From Parachlamydiales bacterium (GTDB taxonomy: Bacteria; Chlamydiota; Chlamydiia; Chlamydiales; SM23-39): DNA of 64,000 nt. Each line of letters opens with the position of its first letter. Position 1 is the first letter of the stretch. The notes beneath the pieces are model-generated. The model had not been told where the DNA came from, did not search any database, and saw nothing but the letters and a program-made list of their open reading frames with translations. The DNA is taken from positions 1 to 64,000 of the forward strand of contig JAFGFA010000001.1 of NCBI GenBank assembly GCA_016931275.1, written 5' to 3'. Positions 35,238-43,661 of the stretch are shown here, piece by piece. Made by a program: the position numbers and the translations under genes.

Positions 35238-37811
35238 CTAAATAAATTGGGAGCAGGACCGAAATCGATTATATTCCGAATATTCCTGCGTTACTTGGGT
35301 TAATATTTCCGGATCAATAGGGCACCTGGTAAGGTTCCAGATGGATTTCGAATAATTGTTAATGACCTCATCGGAAGAAAATCTTCCCATTCCTGCAATA
35401 TTGTGAATGGCATATTCGGCCCATTTATAGGGCTGGGCAAAAAGATCTTCTACTTTTTTTTGAATTTCATAATAAGAGATCAAGTCTTCAAGAACAAAAT
35501 AACGGTCTGCCATTTCTGGAGAAGGGCGTTTTAGAAGTTCCTCAAACAGAGCTAAAAAGTCGCTGTGTTCTTCGTCGGAAGTGGTTAAAGAACCGTCCTG
35601 TAGCATGTCAAGTGCTTTTTGTATTTGGGAATGTGAGGAATAAATGTCAGAGGGATGATAGCTTTTTTCAGCTTTTTTTTGGGCAATCTCTTCAGCTCGA
35701 AGCCCAAAAGAAAAAGGCCACCATTGGTCGGTTATGGCCTGGCGCATTTCAATATTTGCGCCATCTTCTGTCCCAACTGTCAGCGCTCCATTCATGGAAA
35801 GCTTCATATTTCCGGTTCCGGAAGCTTCCATGCCCGCAGTAGAAATCTGCTCTGATATGTCCGTAGCGGGGATAATAAGTTCTGCACGGGAGACATTGTA
35901 ATTTTCTACGATCACCAAGCGAAGAAAAGAGCGGACTTGGGGATGATTCTCTATGGTGCGGCCGATACAAAAAAGCAGGCGTAATATTTTCTTGGCGATT
36001 TCATAGCCTGGAGCAGCTTTGCCTCCAATGATGATCATGCGTTTGATTTTTCGGGAAGAAGGATTTTCTTTGAGCTCGTTGAATAGGATTAACGTATGAA
36101 GAGCCAGCATGAGTTGCCTTTTATATTCATGGAACCGTTTGATATGGGCATCGAACAGTGCGTCTGTGTCTAGGACGGAAGAGTGACGAATAATTTTTCC
36201 TTTAGGATCTCGAATGGGATTTTGCGTGGAGAGATAATGGATGAGATTTTTTTTGTTGTTTTTTTTAATATCTAAGAATCGTTCTTGCACTTCTTGTTTG
36301 TCGGCAAACTCTCGCAAATGTTCGATATGGGAAAAATCTTCTATCCATTGATCGCCTATCAGCTCGGTAATAAAAGAGGATAAGAGAGGATTGCAAGAAA
36401 GTAAGAAGCGACGTTGCGTAACTCCATTGGTGATGTGAACAAACTTTTCCGGATAGAGGGCAAAAAAATCTTTGAACAGTTGATGTTTTAAAATTTCCGT
36501 ATGAAGATAAGCGACCCCATTTACTTTTTTAGCCCCATAAATGGCCAGGTGCGCCATTTTAATCTGACCGTCTTCAATAAAAGACATTTTCTGTATCTGT
36601 TCTTTATGCAGGCCAAAATGTTCTCCAGCCTCTTTGCAGAATCTCTCATTGAGTTTTTGGATAATGTAATATTGGCGAGGCAGGAGTTGTTCTACACGAT
36701 GTTCATTCCATTCTTCTAAAGACTCTTTGAGAATAGTATGATTGGTATAATTGCAGCACGCTTTGGTAATATCCCATGCTTGATCGAAAGAGATGTCGTA
36801 GTTTTTGTTGAGTCTGCGGGTCAGTTCCGCGAAAACTAATGCCGGATGGGTATCGTTAATCTGTATTTGGACCTTTTCCGGTAGAGTCGTTATATCTTGA
36901 TGCAGATGAAAATGCTGTTTTAAAATATCTTGTAAAGAAGCGGAGACTAACAAAAATTCCTGTTTTAAACGGATCCTTTTACCAACCTCGTTGTTGTCAT
37001 TAGGATATAAAACATCTGTGAGCGTCGTATTTTCAGCAGCCTGTTCGAGTTGACCTGCATTGTATCGTTGCAATTTAAAATTATGCGGGGATTCCTTGGT
37101 CGTCCAAAGCCGGAGAGTCAGGACGGAAAAAGGAAGATTCCTGCTATAACCAACAATGGGATAATCAAAAGGAAGTGCTCGAACTTCTTCCGGATCTTCG
37201 AGTTGGAACACCTCATCTCCATGAGAGTTTACCGCGGAAATCGGCATGCCGCTGTAATGGACGGATTGAGCATAAATGTCTTTTCTCATTCCCCAGGGGT
37301 TTTCATTAAGGAGCCAGCAATCGGGACGTTCTATTTGGACGCCATTCCATATTTCTTGATCAAAGATTCCATATTGATAGCGTAATCCATAACCAAAAGC
37401 GGGATAATGCTGCGTTGCTAAAGAATCTAAAAAACAGGAAGCTAGTCTTCCCAATCCTCCGTTTCCTAGTCCCGGATCCCTGTCCGTGGCCAACAATTCG
37501 TGTACTTCGATATCGGTGAGTTTTAAGACCTCTTCTACCAGCTGTGTAGCAGCAATGTTTGTGATATTGTTACTTAAAAATTTCCCCGGGAGATATTCCA
37601 TGGAAAGATAATATAGAATACGTGGTTTGGTTTTTTCAAAAGTCTTTAGAGAAGCTGTCCAATGGATCATAATTTCTTCGCGAAGCGCAAGACAAAATGC
37701 ATAATAGAATTCTTCAGGACTAGCTTCAGAAGCTATTTTCCCGAAATTCGTGATCAAAAAATATTTAATTTTTTGAATCAGTCCGCGTGCTGTGAGAGAA
37801 GAAATTGTCAC
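35238..37811 (-). CDS. glgP: Glycogen phosphorylase
   Basis: An 857-residue alpha-glucan phosphorylase that releases glucose-1-phosphate from glycogen. Family blocks are intact: YLSMEYLPGKFLSNN and DPGLGNGGLGRLASCFLDS in the N-terminal half, QINDTHPALVFAELTRRL, THITNGVTQRR-type sequence mid-protein, and the PLP-binding block EASGTGNMKLSMNGALTVGT near residue 670. Chlamydiae store glycogen in the host vacuole, and this enzyme is part of that system (CT248). No other glycogen gene lies in the window, and it is transcribed as a single gene. Confidence 0.97.
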   Translation of the reverse strand: MTISSLTARGLIQKIKYFLITNFGKIASEASPEEFYYAFCLALREEIMIHWTASLKTFEKTKPRILYYLSMEYLPGKFLSNNITNIAATQLVEEVLKLTDIEVHELLATDRDPGLGNGGLGRLASCFLDSLATQHYPAFGYGLRYQYGIFDQEIWNGVQIERPDCWLLNENPWGMRKDIYAQSVHYSGMPISAVNSHGDEVFQLEDPEEVRALPFDYPIVGYSRNLPFSVLTLRLWTTKESPHNFKLQRYNAGQLEQAAENTTLTDVLYPNDNNEVGKRIRLKQEFLLVSASLQDILKQHFHLHQDITTLPEKVQIQINDTHPALVFAELTRRLNKNYDISFDQAWDITKACCNYTNHTILKESLEEWNEHRVEQLLPRQYYIIQKLNERFCKEAGEHFGLHKEQIQKMSFIEDGQIKMAHLAIYGAKKVNGVAYLHTEILKHQLFKDFFALYPEKFVHITNGVTQRRFLLSCNPLLSSFITELIGDQWIEDFSHIEHLREFADKQEVQERFLDIKKNNKKNLIHYLSTQNPIRDPKGKIIRHSSVLDTDALFDAHIKRFHEYKRQLMLALHTLILFNELKENPSSRKIKRMIIIGGKAAPGYEIAKKILRLLFCIGRTIENHPQVRSFLRLVIVENYNVSRAELIIPATDISEQISTAGMEASGTGNMKLSMNGALTVGTEDGANIEMRQAITDQWWPFSFGLRAEEIAQKKAEKSYHPSDIYSSHSQIQKALDMLQDGSLTTSDEEHSDFLALFEELLKRPSPEMADRYFVLEDLISYYEIQKKVEDLFAQPYKWAEYAIHNIAGMGRFSSDEVINNYSKSIWNLTRCPIDPEILTQVTQEYSEYNRFRSCSQFI

Positions 37812-37869
37812 AATCGTTCCTTTTCATGTTTTATTATTTATATATCTCAATGTTTATTAAAAAAGAATC

Positions 37870-39285
37870 TTAGACAAAATTTTTTAACAAATAAAACATT
37901 ACAATGCTAAGAAGGGCACAGATAGGAATAGTTATGATCCACGAAAAGACAATATCACGAATCATTTTTAAATTAATGGCGCTAAGACCGCGAGCAAGGC
38001 CGACTCCTAACACCGCTCCGACTAGAGCATGAGTAGTGGAGATGGGAAGACCTAGTTTAGAGGCAAACAAGATAGTAAGAGCGGCTCCGAATTCCGCTGA
38101 AAATCCTCGTGTGGGAGTCAGTTCCGTGATTTTTTTTCCGATTGTTTCTATGACTCTCCATCCCCATGTCGCTAAGCCAAGGACGATACCAGCGCCTCCA
38201 AGCGCCAAGATCCACAATGGGACGATAGGAGAGAAGAGAAGAGCATTTGTTTTCATCACTTGATAGACAGCTGTTACGGGACCGATAGCATTGGCAACAT
38301 CATTGGATCCATGGGCAAAAGCCATCAGACAAACGGAGATTATTTGAAGAAAAACAAAGACTTTTTCCACCTTTGCATACTGAAGAGGTAATTTTGTCAT
38401 ATGTTTTTTTTCTTTTAGCGTTGCTTGAAGCTCATGGATTTCGTCTAAAATCTCTTCGGCTTTTCTTTTTGTCTCTCCAATAGCTGTAAGTTTCGTCCAT
38501 CGCAGATGTTTTGCAGCCTTTTCCAAGGCGATAATTTGTTGCGGATGCGCAATGAATTGCAGGGGTTGACGGGTGGAAGGGATTGTTTTGGATATAAAAA
38601 ATGTGATCAGAGAAAAAAAAAGGCCAATAGCTATAGAAATAAGAAGCGCTCTAGAAAAAGTTAGATTCGGTAATATTTTTCCTAGGCCATTGGTGCACAT
38701 ACTTAAAGAAAAACAGCAACCAGCAAAAAAAACCAAAAAAGGGATAAGACGGCGGGTCGCTTCTAGGGGATTTAATGCATAGAGGATTTTTTGTTGTAAT
38801 ATTTTAAATATGCCAAAAGCCAGAAAGCCACTGCAAAGAGGAGAGATCAACCAGCTTAAAACAATAGAGGTTACCGTGCTCCAGATAGGAGCATGAATTC
38901 CTCCGGCAGCGATGCCAAATCCTAATACGGCTCCGACAATGGCATGGGTTGTAGATACGGGAAGACGAAAAAATGAAGCGAGATTTAACCATATTCCTGT
39001 AGAAATCAAAGAACCTAACATGCCTAGAGCAAATAGAGTAGGGATTTTCTCAAAAATTTCCGGTTTGATAATCCCTTGCTGGATTGTAACAGAGACTTTC
39101 GATCCCAAAAAAAAAGCACCACAAAATTCTAAGATGGCGGCTAAGAATACGGCCTGTTTCAGTGTAAGAGCTTTGGAGCCTACGGAAGTGCCTACAGCAT
39201 TGGCAACATCGTTGGCACCGATATTCCACGCCATATATAGCCCTGCAAAAAGGGTTAAGGCTGATATTATTAAGGGCACATCCAT
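37870..39285 (-). CDS. pit: Inorganic phosphate transporter, Pit family
   Basis: A 471-residue phosphate permease with the duplicated PiT signature: GANDVANAVGTSVGSKALT in the first repeat and AHGSNDVANAIGPV in the second. Each is followed later by an SxTHA motif (VSTTHAIVGAVLG; ISTTHALVGAVLG). About ten to twelve helices flank a long polar central loop (residues ~255-310). It lies six bases downstream of a DUF47 regulator on the same strand, the same pair as CT692/CT691. Inner membrane, probably driven by ions. Confidence 0.93.
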   Translation of the reverse strand: MDVPLIISALTLFAGLYMAWNIGANDVANAVGTSVGSKALTLKQAVFLAAILEFCGAFFLGSKVSVTIQQGIIKPEIFEKIPTLFALGMLGSLISTGIWLNLASFFRLPVSTTHAIVGAVLGFGIAAGGIHAPIWSTVTSIVLSWLISPLCSGFLAFGIFKILQQKILYALNPLEATRRLIPFLVFFAGCCFSLSMCTNGLGKILPNLTFSRALLISIAIGLFFSLITFFISKTIPSTRQPLQFIAHPQQIIALEKAAKHLRWTKLTAIGETKRKAEEILDEIHELQATLKEKKHMTKLPLQYAKVEKVFVFLQIISVCLMAFAHGSNDVANAIGPVTAVYQVMKTNALLFSPIVPLWILALGGAGIVLGLATWGWRVIETIGKKITELTPTRGFSAEFGAALTILFASKLGLPISTTHALVGAVLGVGLARGLSAINLKMIRDIVFSWIITIPICALLSIVMFYLLKNFV

Positions 39286-39291
39286 AATTTA

Positions 39292-39966
39292 TTATTTTAA
39301 TTCTAATATCATCCGAATGCGATTCGCTAAATTTTCAGAGAGATTAGAAATCATTCCCACCTCTTTAATGATATGAAGCCATAGTTGAAAAAGGGAATAG
39401 GAGAATTCGGAGGCGTGAGCGTATATGTATTTCGTTAAATGATATTGAAGCCTGTCGAGCTCATGTTCTTTGAAAGCTATTTCTTCTATCATGTGTTTTA
39501 CCTTTTCCGCTTCAATTCCGCCAAAGGAAGATTCTAGGAGAGCGTCGAATTCTTTGATCATGGTGTGGGTTAGATGAAATGCATCTAAATTTTTGTGAAA
39601 AAACTCCTCAAAATCTTTTTGCATTTTCTCATAATTTTCTAAAATACTATAAGTGGCAGCAACACCAATGTCTTCCGCTTTGTCCGCAAGACTGTCTTGT
39701 AAGGAAAGAATAAAGAGCAAATCTCGCCGATCGACAGGGAGAAAAATACTTTTGGGGAGTTGATTGCGAATATCGTTTTTGGTGAGGTCCGCCTCATGTT
39801 CTAATTTAGAAATTTTCTGTGCAATCGATTGGATTTTGCCCTCATTTTTTTCGCTAATGGCAGAGAGCAGATTGGGAAGAAGACGCATGCATGCAGCTAC
39901 CTTATCCATATGTATTTGAAGGGGGGCAAAAGGAGATTTGCCAAATATTTTTGCAATAATTTGCAT
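39292..39966 (-). CDS. DUF47 phosphate transport regulator (PhoU-like)
   Basis: A 224-residue, all-helical DUF47 protein. Characteristic parts are the N-terminal MDKVAACMRLLPNLLSAI, KISKLEHEADLTKNDIRNQL near residue 75 with the metal-binding E..xD pattern, and PVDRRDLLFILSLQDSLADKAED. DUF47 proteins are coupled to Pit transporters and thought to regulate them. It is directly upstream of pit with a six-base gap. Confidence 0.9.
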   Translation of the reverse strand: MQIIAKIFGKSPFAPLQIHMDKVAACMRLLPNLLSAISEKNEGKIQSIAQKISKLEHEADLTKNDIRNQLPKSIFLPVDRRDLLFILSLQDSLADKAEDIGVAATYSILENYEKMQKDFEEFFHKNLDAFHLTHTMIKEFDALLESSFGGIEAEKVKHMIEEIAFKEHELDRLQYHLTKYIYAHASEFSYSLFQLWLHIIKEVGMISNLSENLANRIRMILELK

Positions 39967-40006
39967 ACAACCATTGATCGCTGTCTAAAAAATTAGATTA
40001 CCCCAA

Positions 40007-40705
40007 TCAAGAAATTTCAAAAAGAGCTTTTTCTTTCTCACTCATTTTTCGATAGGAACCTATCGGAAGTTTTCCAAGGGTAAGCGATCCGATGCGAATT
40101 CTTTTCAGTTCTATGATGGAAAGCCCTGCTTGTTTGCATAAGAGGCGTACTTCATGTTTTTTCCCCTCTTTTACACAGATTTTGCAAGTGCCGCGGCGTA
40201 TCTTCTCCACTCTATGGGGAATACATAATTTTCTTTCAATCACGACGCCTTTCTGGATGGCTTTTAAGTGTTCTTCGGTAATGTTTTCCTGGACTTTGAC
40301 AAGGTATTCCTTGGTAAAATTCCTAGAAGGATGGATAACGGCTTGGGAAAAATGTCCGTCATTCGTGACAATTAACAGTCCGCTCGATTCTTTATCTAGG
40401 CGACCGACAGTAAACAAGCGATACGGTTCTTGTTCCAATAAATCGATCACGAGTTTTTGGTTGTTAAACCGCCTGTTTGAGCAGAGATATCCAACAGGTT
40501 TATTGAGGATAAAAACTACTTTTTCTTCCGGTTTTTTTAAAGGGTTTCCATCGACGATGATTTGTTGTTGTTCCGGATCTACAAAATATTGCGGGAGAAG
40601 AATTTTTTCTCCGTCGACCAGAACACGTCCTTCTTCAATGATTCTCTCTGCCTGACGCCTTGAGGCAATCCCATAACGAGCTAAAATTTTACTTAACCTA
40701 TTCAT
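40007..40705 (-). CDS. rluB: Ribosomal large-subunit pseudouridine synthase, RluB/RsuA family
   Basis: A 232-residue pseudouridine synthase. An N-terminal S4 RNA-binding domain (LSKILARYGIASRRQAERII) is followed by the catalytic domain with VFILNKPVGYLCS and the catalytic aspartate in GRLDKESSGLLIVTNDG near residue 103. The closing motif EGKKHEVRLLCKQAGL is also present. In Chlamydia the homologue (CT723) is also next to gpmA. RluB, RluE, RluF and RsuA are hard to separate by eye; the size and S4 domain favour RluB or RsuA. Confidence 0.88.
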   Translation of the reverse strand: MNRLSKILARYGIASRRQAERIIEEGRVLVDGEKILLPQYFVDPEQQQIIVDGNPLKKPEEKVVFILNKPVGYLCSNRRFNNQKLVIDLLEQEPYRLFTVGRLDKESSGLLIVTNDGHFSQAVIHPSRNFTKEYLVKVQENITEEHLKAIQKGVVIERKLCIPHRVEKIRRGTCKICVKEGKKHEVRLLCKQAGLSIIELKRIRIGSLTLGKLPIGSYRKMSEKEKALFEIS

Positions 40706-40769
40706 GATAAAGAAAGTTTATTTTAAATAGCTTATTATAATATAAGCTTAGAAAAAAGGATATGGGTTT

Positions 40770-41471
40770 ATGACAAAAAAGAATTCGTTATTAATTTTAA
40801 TGCGTCACGGAGAATCGGTATGGAATAAACGAGATCTTTTTACAGGATGGGTCGATGTGCCTCTTAGTCAAAAAGGGATAGAAGAAGCCATGGAAGGAGG
40901 AAAGAAGATTAAAAATATTCCTATAGACTTGATTTTTACGTCCACCCTTATACGGGCCCAGATGACCTTGTTTTTAGCGATGCTTTTTCATGAAAGTCAA
41001 AAAACTCCCGTATTGCAACATGTGGGAGAGGGACAATTGGAAGAGTGGGGGAAAATCCACTCTGAAGAGATGCTTAAAGAGACCATTCCTGTTTTTTATG
41101 ACTGGCATCTCAATGAGCGATGGTATGGGGATCTTCAGGGATTAAATAAAGAGTGGTGCCGTCAAAAATACGGAAAAGAACAAGTCCATACTTGGAGAAG
41201 AAGTTATGATGTAGCGCCTCCGAATGGGGAGAGCTTGGAGATGACGGCACAGCGAACAATTCCTTATTTTAAAGAAAAGATTTTTCCTTTTATCCAACAA
41301 GGAAAAAATGTCTTTATTGCCGCTCATGGCAATTCATTGCGTTCGATTGTGATGTTTTTAGAAAACCTTTCAGGAGAAGAGATCGTAAAAAGGGAGCTTG
41401 CTACCGGTATTCCTATGTTGTATGCTTATTCCGATAACCAATGGGAAAAACTGTCAACTACCCACGACTAA
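40770..41471 (+). CDS. gpmA: Phosphoglycerate mutase (2,3-BPG-dependent)
   Basis: A 233-residue cofactor-dependent mutase interconverting 3- and 2-phosphoglycerate in glycolysis. The phospho-histidine motif is LMRHGESVWNKRDLFTGWVD, then ERWYGDLQGLNKEW near residue 110 and the second catalytic histidine in AAHGNSLRSIV near 187. The last codons (STTHD and the stop) are made of the first bases of a structured IS605-type element at 41453-41800. The native C terminus was therefore probably replaced by that insertion. Confidence 0.93.
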   Translation: MTKKNSLLILMRHGESVWNKRDLFTGWVDVPLSQKGIEEAMEGGKKIKNIPIDLIFTSTLIRAQMTLFLAMLFHESQKTPVLQHVGEGQLEEWGKIHSEEMLKETIPVFYDWHLNERWYGDLQGLNKEWCRQKYGKEQVHTWRRSYDVAPPNGESLEMTAQRTIPYFKEKIFPFIQQGKNVFIAAHGNSLRSIVMFLENLSGEEIVKRELATGIPMLYAYSDNQWEKLSTTHD

Positions 41472-41800
41472 AGTCTAGGGCTTGTAACTAATAAGGAAAC
41501 CATATGCACAAAGCGAGATTACCAAATTGCTACCTTAGCCTAAGCCGGATTTATTCACGCTCTTTTCCGAGGCTGTTTAGTCGGTCGACGTCAGAGTTGG
41601 GTACTTCGCATGCTCCCTTTAAAGCATGTGCAACTATATGGGAAATGTTACGGACATCCCTTGTTAAGTCCGAACCTTGTTGCCAAGATTTAAACTCCCA
41701 TAGCGTGAGCAAACATTTTAAACAAAAACAGGAATTAAAGAAAGAAAAAGAGGAGCGAGGTTTCCTCCCACGATTAAAACCGTGGGTCTCCACCTCGTCG
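41453..41800 (+). ncRNA. HEARO / IscB omega-RNA-like structured element without its nuclease gene
   Basis: A 335-bp noncoding stretch with many potential stems. It opens with GTCAACTA and a hairpin (41461-41469 with 41472-41480, seven of nine pairs, AA loop). Further pairings include GCATGC/GCATGT around 41610-41630 and GGAC/GTCC near 41650-41675. It closes with a strong nested hairpin, CGAGGT (41756-41761) with ACCTCG (41792-41797) outside and CCCACG (41767-41772) with CGTGGG (41781-41786) inside. The opening GTCAACTA-CCCACGACTAAAGTC...GGGCTTGT and the closing hairpin just before an ATG resemble HEARO RNAs, which precede IscB genes of IS200/IS605-superfamily elements. Here the ATG belongs to nfu and no IscB is present. 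The identification is from memory of the motif. Confidence 0.45.
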
Positions 41801-41805
41801 TTATT

Positions 41806-42060
41806 ATGAAATTTTCAGATCTGTCTAAACAAGAACAACAAGAACGTATAGAAGAAGTTTTAGAACGAGAAATTCGTCCTTTTTTGATGGCCGACGGAGG
41901 AAATTTGGAACTGGTAGATATTCGGGGAAAGGAAGTTGTGATTTCTTATAGGGGGGCTTGTGCTCATTGTCCCGGTGCCACAGGAGCGACCCTTTCGGCG
42001 ATACAATCGATTTTGAAAGAACATGTGGATGAAGATATTATCGTTGTTCCGGAATTTTAG
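41806..42060 (+). CDS. nfu: NifU C-terminal-domain (Nfu) iron-sulfur carrier
   Basis: An 84-residue Nfu-type protein. The CxxC cluster-binding motif is in GACAHCPGATGATLSAIQSIL near residue 55, and the family start EIRPFLMADGGNLELVDIRG is intact. It transfers Fe-S clusters to target proteins. I chose the ATG at 41806, which gives the usual N terminus; an in-frame GTG at 41782 lies inside the upstream hairpin. There is no clear ribosome-binding site between hairpin and ATG. In Chlamydia, nifU (CT720) is followed by a nifS-like gene (CT721) before gpmA; here that space holds the structured element. Confidence 0.92.
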   Translation: MKFSDLSKQEQQERIEEVLEREIRPFLMADGGNLELVDIRGKEVVISYRGACAHCPGATGATLSAIQSILKEHVDEDIIVVPEF

Positions 42061-42188
42061 ACAGTTCTGTATGAGGCTCTTTTCGATAGCGATAATGGCA
42101 CTGAATTTACTTCGAATGCCGTTCTTAGATGAGCCGATGAATGACATTCGCCTTTGCTGAATTATGACATTATCGCTTTACCCTTACA

Positions 42189-42433
42189 TTGACTATCAAT
42201 CGATTGATTCTAATTACTATTTATGGTTGAATTTTAAATTTCAGATAAAGAAAAAACTTGATTCTTGAAAGTGCTTATAAAGAAACTGAATACTATCATT
42301 CATTATCAACAAAAGCCGTACGTCAATCAAAGGATACATGGAAAAATCCGTAGATAAGCATGGAAAAAGGGTCGCAAACGATTCCCTAGAAGCGCATATA
42401 CCAATTAAAGATTTTATTGAAGGATGTTCAGTA
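42189..42433 (+). pseudogene. Polymorphic toxin gene remnant with a large internal deletion
   Basis: Bases 42189-42305 align by eye with 52149-52265, the leader and first codons of the toxin gene, but the start ATG is ATA here (42277). Directly after the ninth codon the sequence jumps to the toxin's last ~40 codons: QQKPYV at 42307-42324 matches HQQKPYVIQ of the toxin, and SVDKHGKRVANDSLEAHIPI matches its final ILDKAGNVVSRDAPEAHIAL. About 700 codons are missing, joined in frame near a shared CAT triplet; a later one-base indel shifts the frame. The remnant leads straight into an intact immunity gene (42434), as in the complete locus. Confidence 0.75.
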
Positions 42434-42781
42434 ATGCTTACAGATGAAGATAAAAAATACACTTTGAATGAATTCCTTAGACATTTGTCTCATATGCAAG
42501 ATAAGGAATATCAAAGCAGGATATGGGTTAGAAACGAAGGACCAGAATGCCAGGCTTTTGATGATGCTGTGTGTGATTTTTTTGATATTGGAGATCCAAT
42601 TTTAGAGGATTACAAGAACTTTGGAATCACAAAAAATCAGTACACTTTACTAAAAAAATTCCGAAAAGAGTTTAAAGAATTTTCCGATGAAAATGATTTC
42701 CCGGAAGAATTCATAGACACGCCTGAATGGGAACGGATTATGAATTTAGCCAAAGACGTTCTGAAAGCATTTGATTACTAA
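42434..42781 (+). CDS. Orphan immunity protein, paralogue of the gene at 54498
   Basis: A 115-residue acidic protein similar over its whole length to the protein at 54498-54848: LTDEDKKYTLNEFLRHLSHM versus LTEEDKNYILQEHLKHISCI, DKEYQSRIWVRNEGPE versus DKEYQKRVWIKGEGPQ, and FIDTPEWERIMNLA versus FIDSPEWEQIMRLA. An ATG at 42338 would add 32 residues, but those are the fossil toxin tail, so 42434 is the natural start. The complete locus shows the gene directly after a toxin, hence the immunity call (inference). Here the toxin is deleted but the frame is intact, suggesting selection for protection. Confidence 0.75.
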   Translation: MLTDEDKKYTLNEFLRHLSHMQDKEYQSRIWVRNEGPECQAFDDAVCDFFDIGDPILEDYKNFGITKNQYTLLKKFRKEFKEFSDENDFPEEFIDTPEWERIMNLAKDVLKAFDY

Positions 42782-42874
42782 AAAAATAGGGTGAGTGACC
42801 TGCTCCCCAAATTTTGGTCCAAAAAAAATGAGAAAAAACTTAAAATACATCAAAGTTGATTAAGAAACTTTTAA

Positions 42875-43609
42875 TTATTTCTCTAAAGAGATATCTCCGG
42901 CCAAAAAAGTCTTCATCGTATGATCCGGTAATAAGAGATTGAGCGCTCCATCTGAATTAACCGAATGAAATATTCCTGTATAGTTTGTTTGTCCGTCATA
43001 ACAGGTGATGGTTTTTCCCTTGTAAGCTAATAGGTTCTCATAGGGGGCATGAAAAGGATAAAATCCTTTTTTTTGAAATAGTTCTAAATTGCGGCTCCAT
43101 TCTTGTGCAAGGCTTTGCAAAATCTGATTTTTGTCCCATGTTTTATGTGTCTCTTCATATAAGGAGGTAGCCGGTTGATCTATGGCCTTTAGTATTTTTT
43201 TCGGTGTAGAAATATTAATGCCTATTCCTAAAAAAATATCGATATGGTCCTCGGTAAAAAGTGTCTCACAGAGAATTCCTGCGATTTTTTTCCCTTGGAG
43301 CAAGACATCGTTGGGCCATTTTATTTTAGGAGAAAATTGTTCTTGTATCAGCACAGTCGCCAAAGAATAACAGAGTACAAGACCAAGAGTGGAAAGATGC
43401 GCCGTTTTTTTAGGTAGCTGAAAATAGAAAGTGGCATAAATTCCAGCTCCTTTGGGAGAGATCCAGCATCTTTGGCAGCGACCTATACCTTTTGTCTGTT
43501 CTTCTGCGCAAACAATGGTGATCTTTTGAGATGCAAACGTTTGATAATGTTGTTTTGCCCACAGATTGGTCGAGGGGATGGAATCTAAAAAAATATATTC
43601 CCAGTGCAT
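42875..43609 (-). CDS. birA: Biotin--protein ligase
   Basis: A 244-residue biotin-protein ligase without an N-terminal DNA-binding domain, so it does not act as a repressor. Catalytic motifs: SIPSTNLWAKQH, the biotinyl-AMP loop in EQTKGIGRCQRCWISP, and KWPNDVLLQGKKIAGIL near residue 115. A small C-terminal domain follows (ITCYDGQTNYTGIFHSVNSDG). It loads biotin on the acetyl-CoA carboxylase carrier protein. It lies head-to-head with rodA, the same neighbours as CT725/CT726. Confidence 0.92.
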   Translation of the reverse strand: MHWEYIFLDSIPSTNLWAKQHYQTFASQKITIVCAEEQTKGIGRCQRCWISPKGAGIYATFYFQLPKKTAHLSTLGLVLCYSLATVLIQEQFSPKIKWPNDVLLQGKKIAGILCETLFTEDHIDIFLGIGINISTPKKILKAIDQPATSLYEETHKTWDKNQILQSLAQEWSRNLELFQKKGFYPFHAPYENLLAYKGKTITCYDGQTNYTGIFHSVNSDGALNLLLPDHTMKTFLAGDISLEK

Positions 43610-43661
43610 ATTTATTGCTCCCTTCTTGCATACTAAAATATCTTCGGTTTAGAATGCAAAC

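Noticed and set aside
41782-41806. Upstream GTG start for nfu
   Set aside because: It lies inside the closing hairpin of the structured element and adds residues not found in Nfu proteins.
42338-42781. 147-codon reading of the orphan immunity gene
   Set aside because: The extra 32 N-terminal residues correspond to the fossil toxin tail; the paralogue at 54498 starts at the position equal to 42434.
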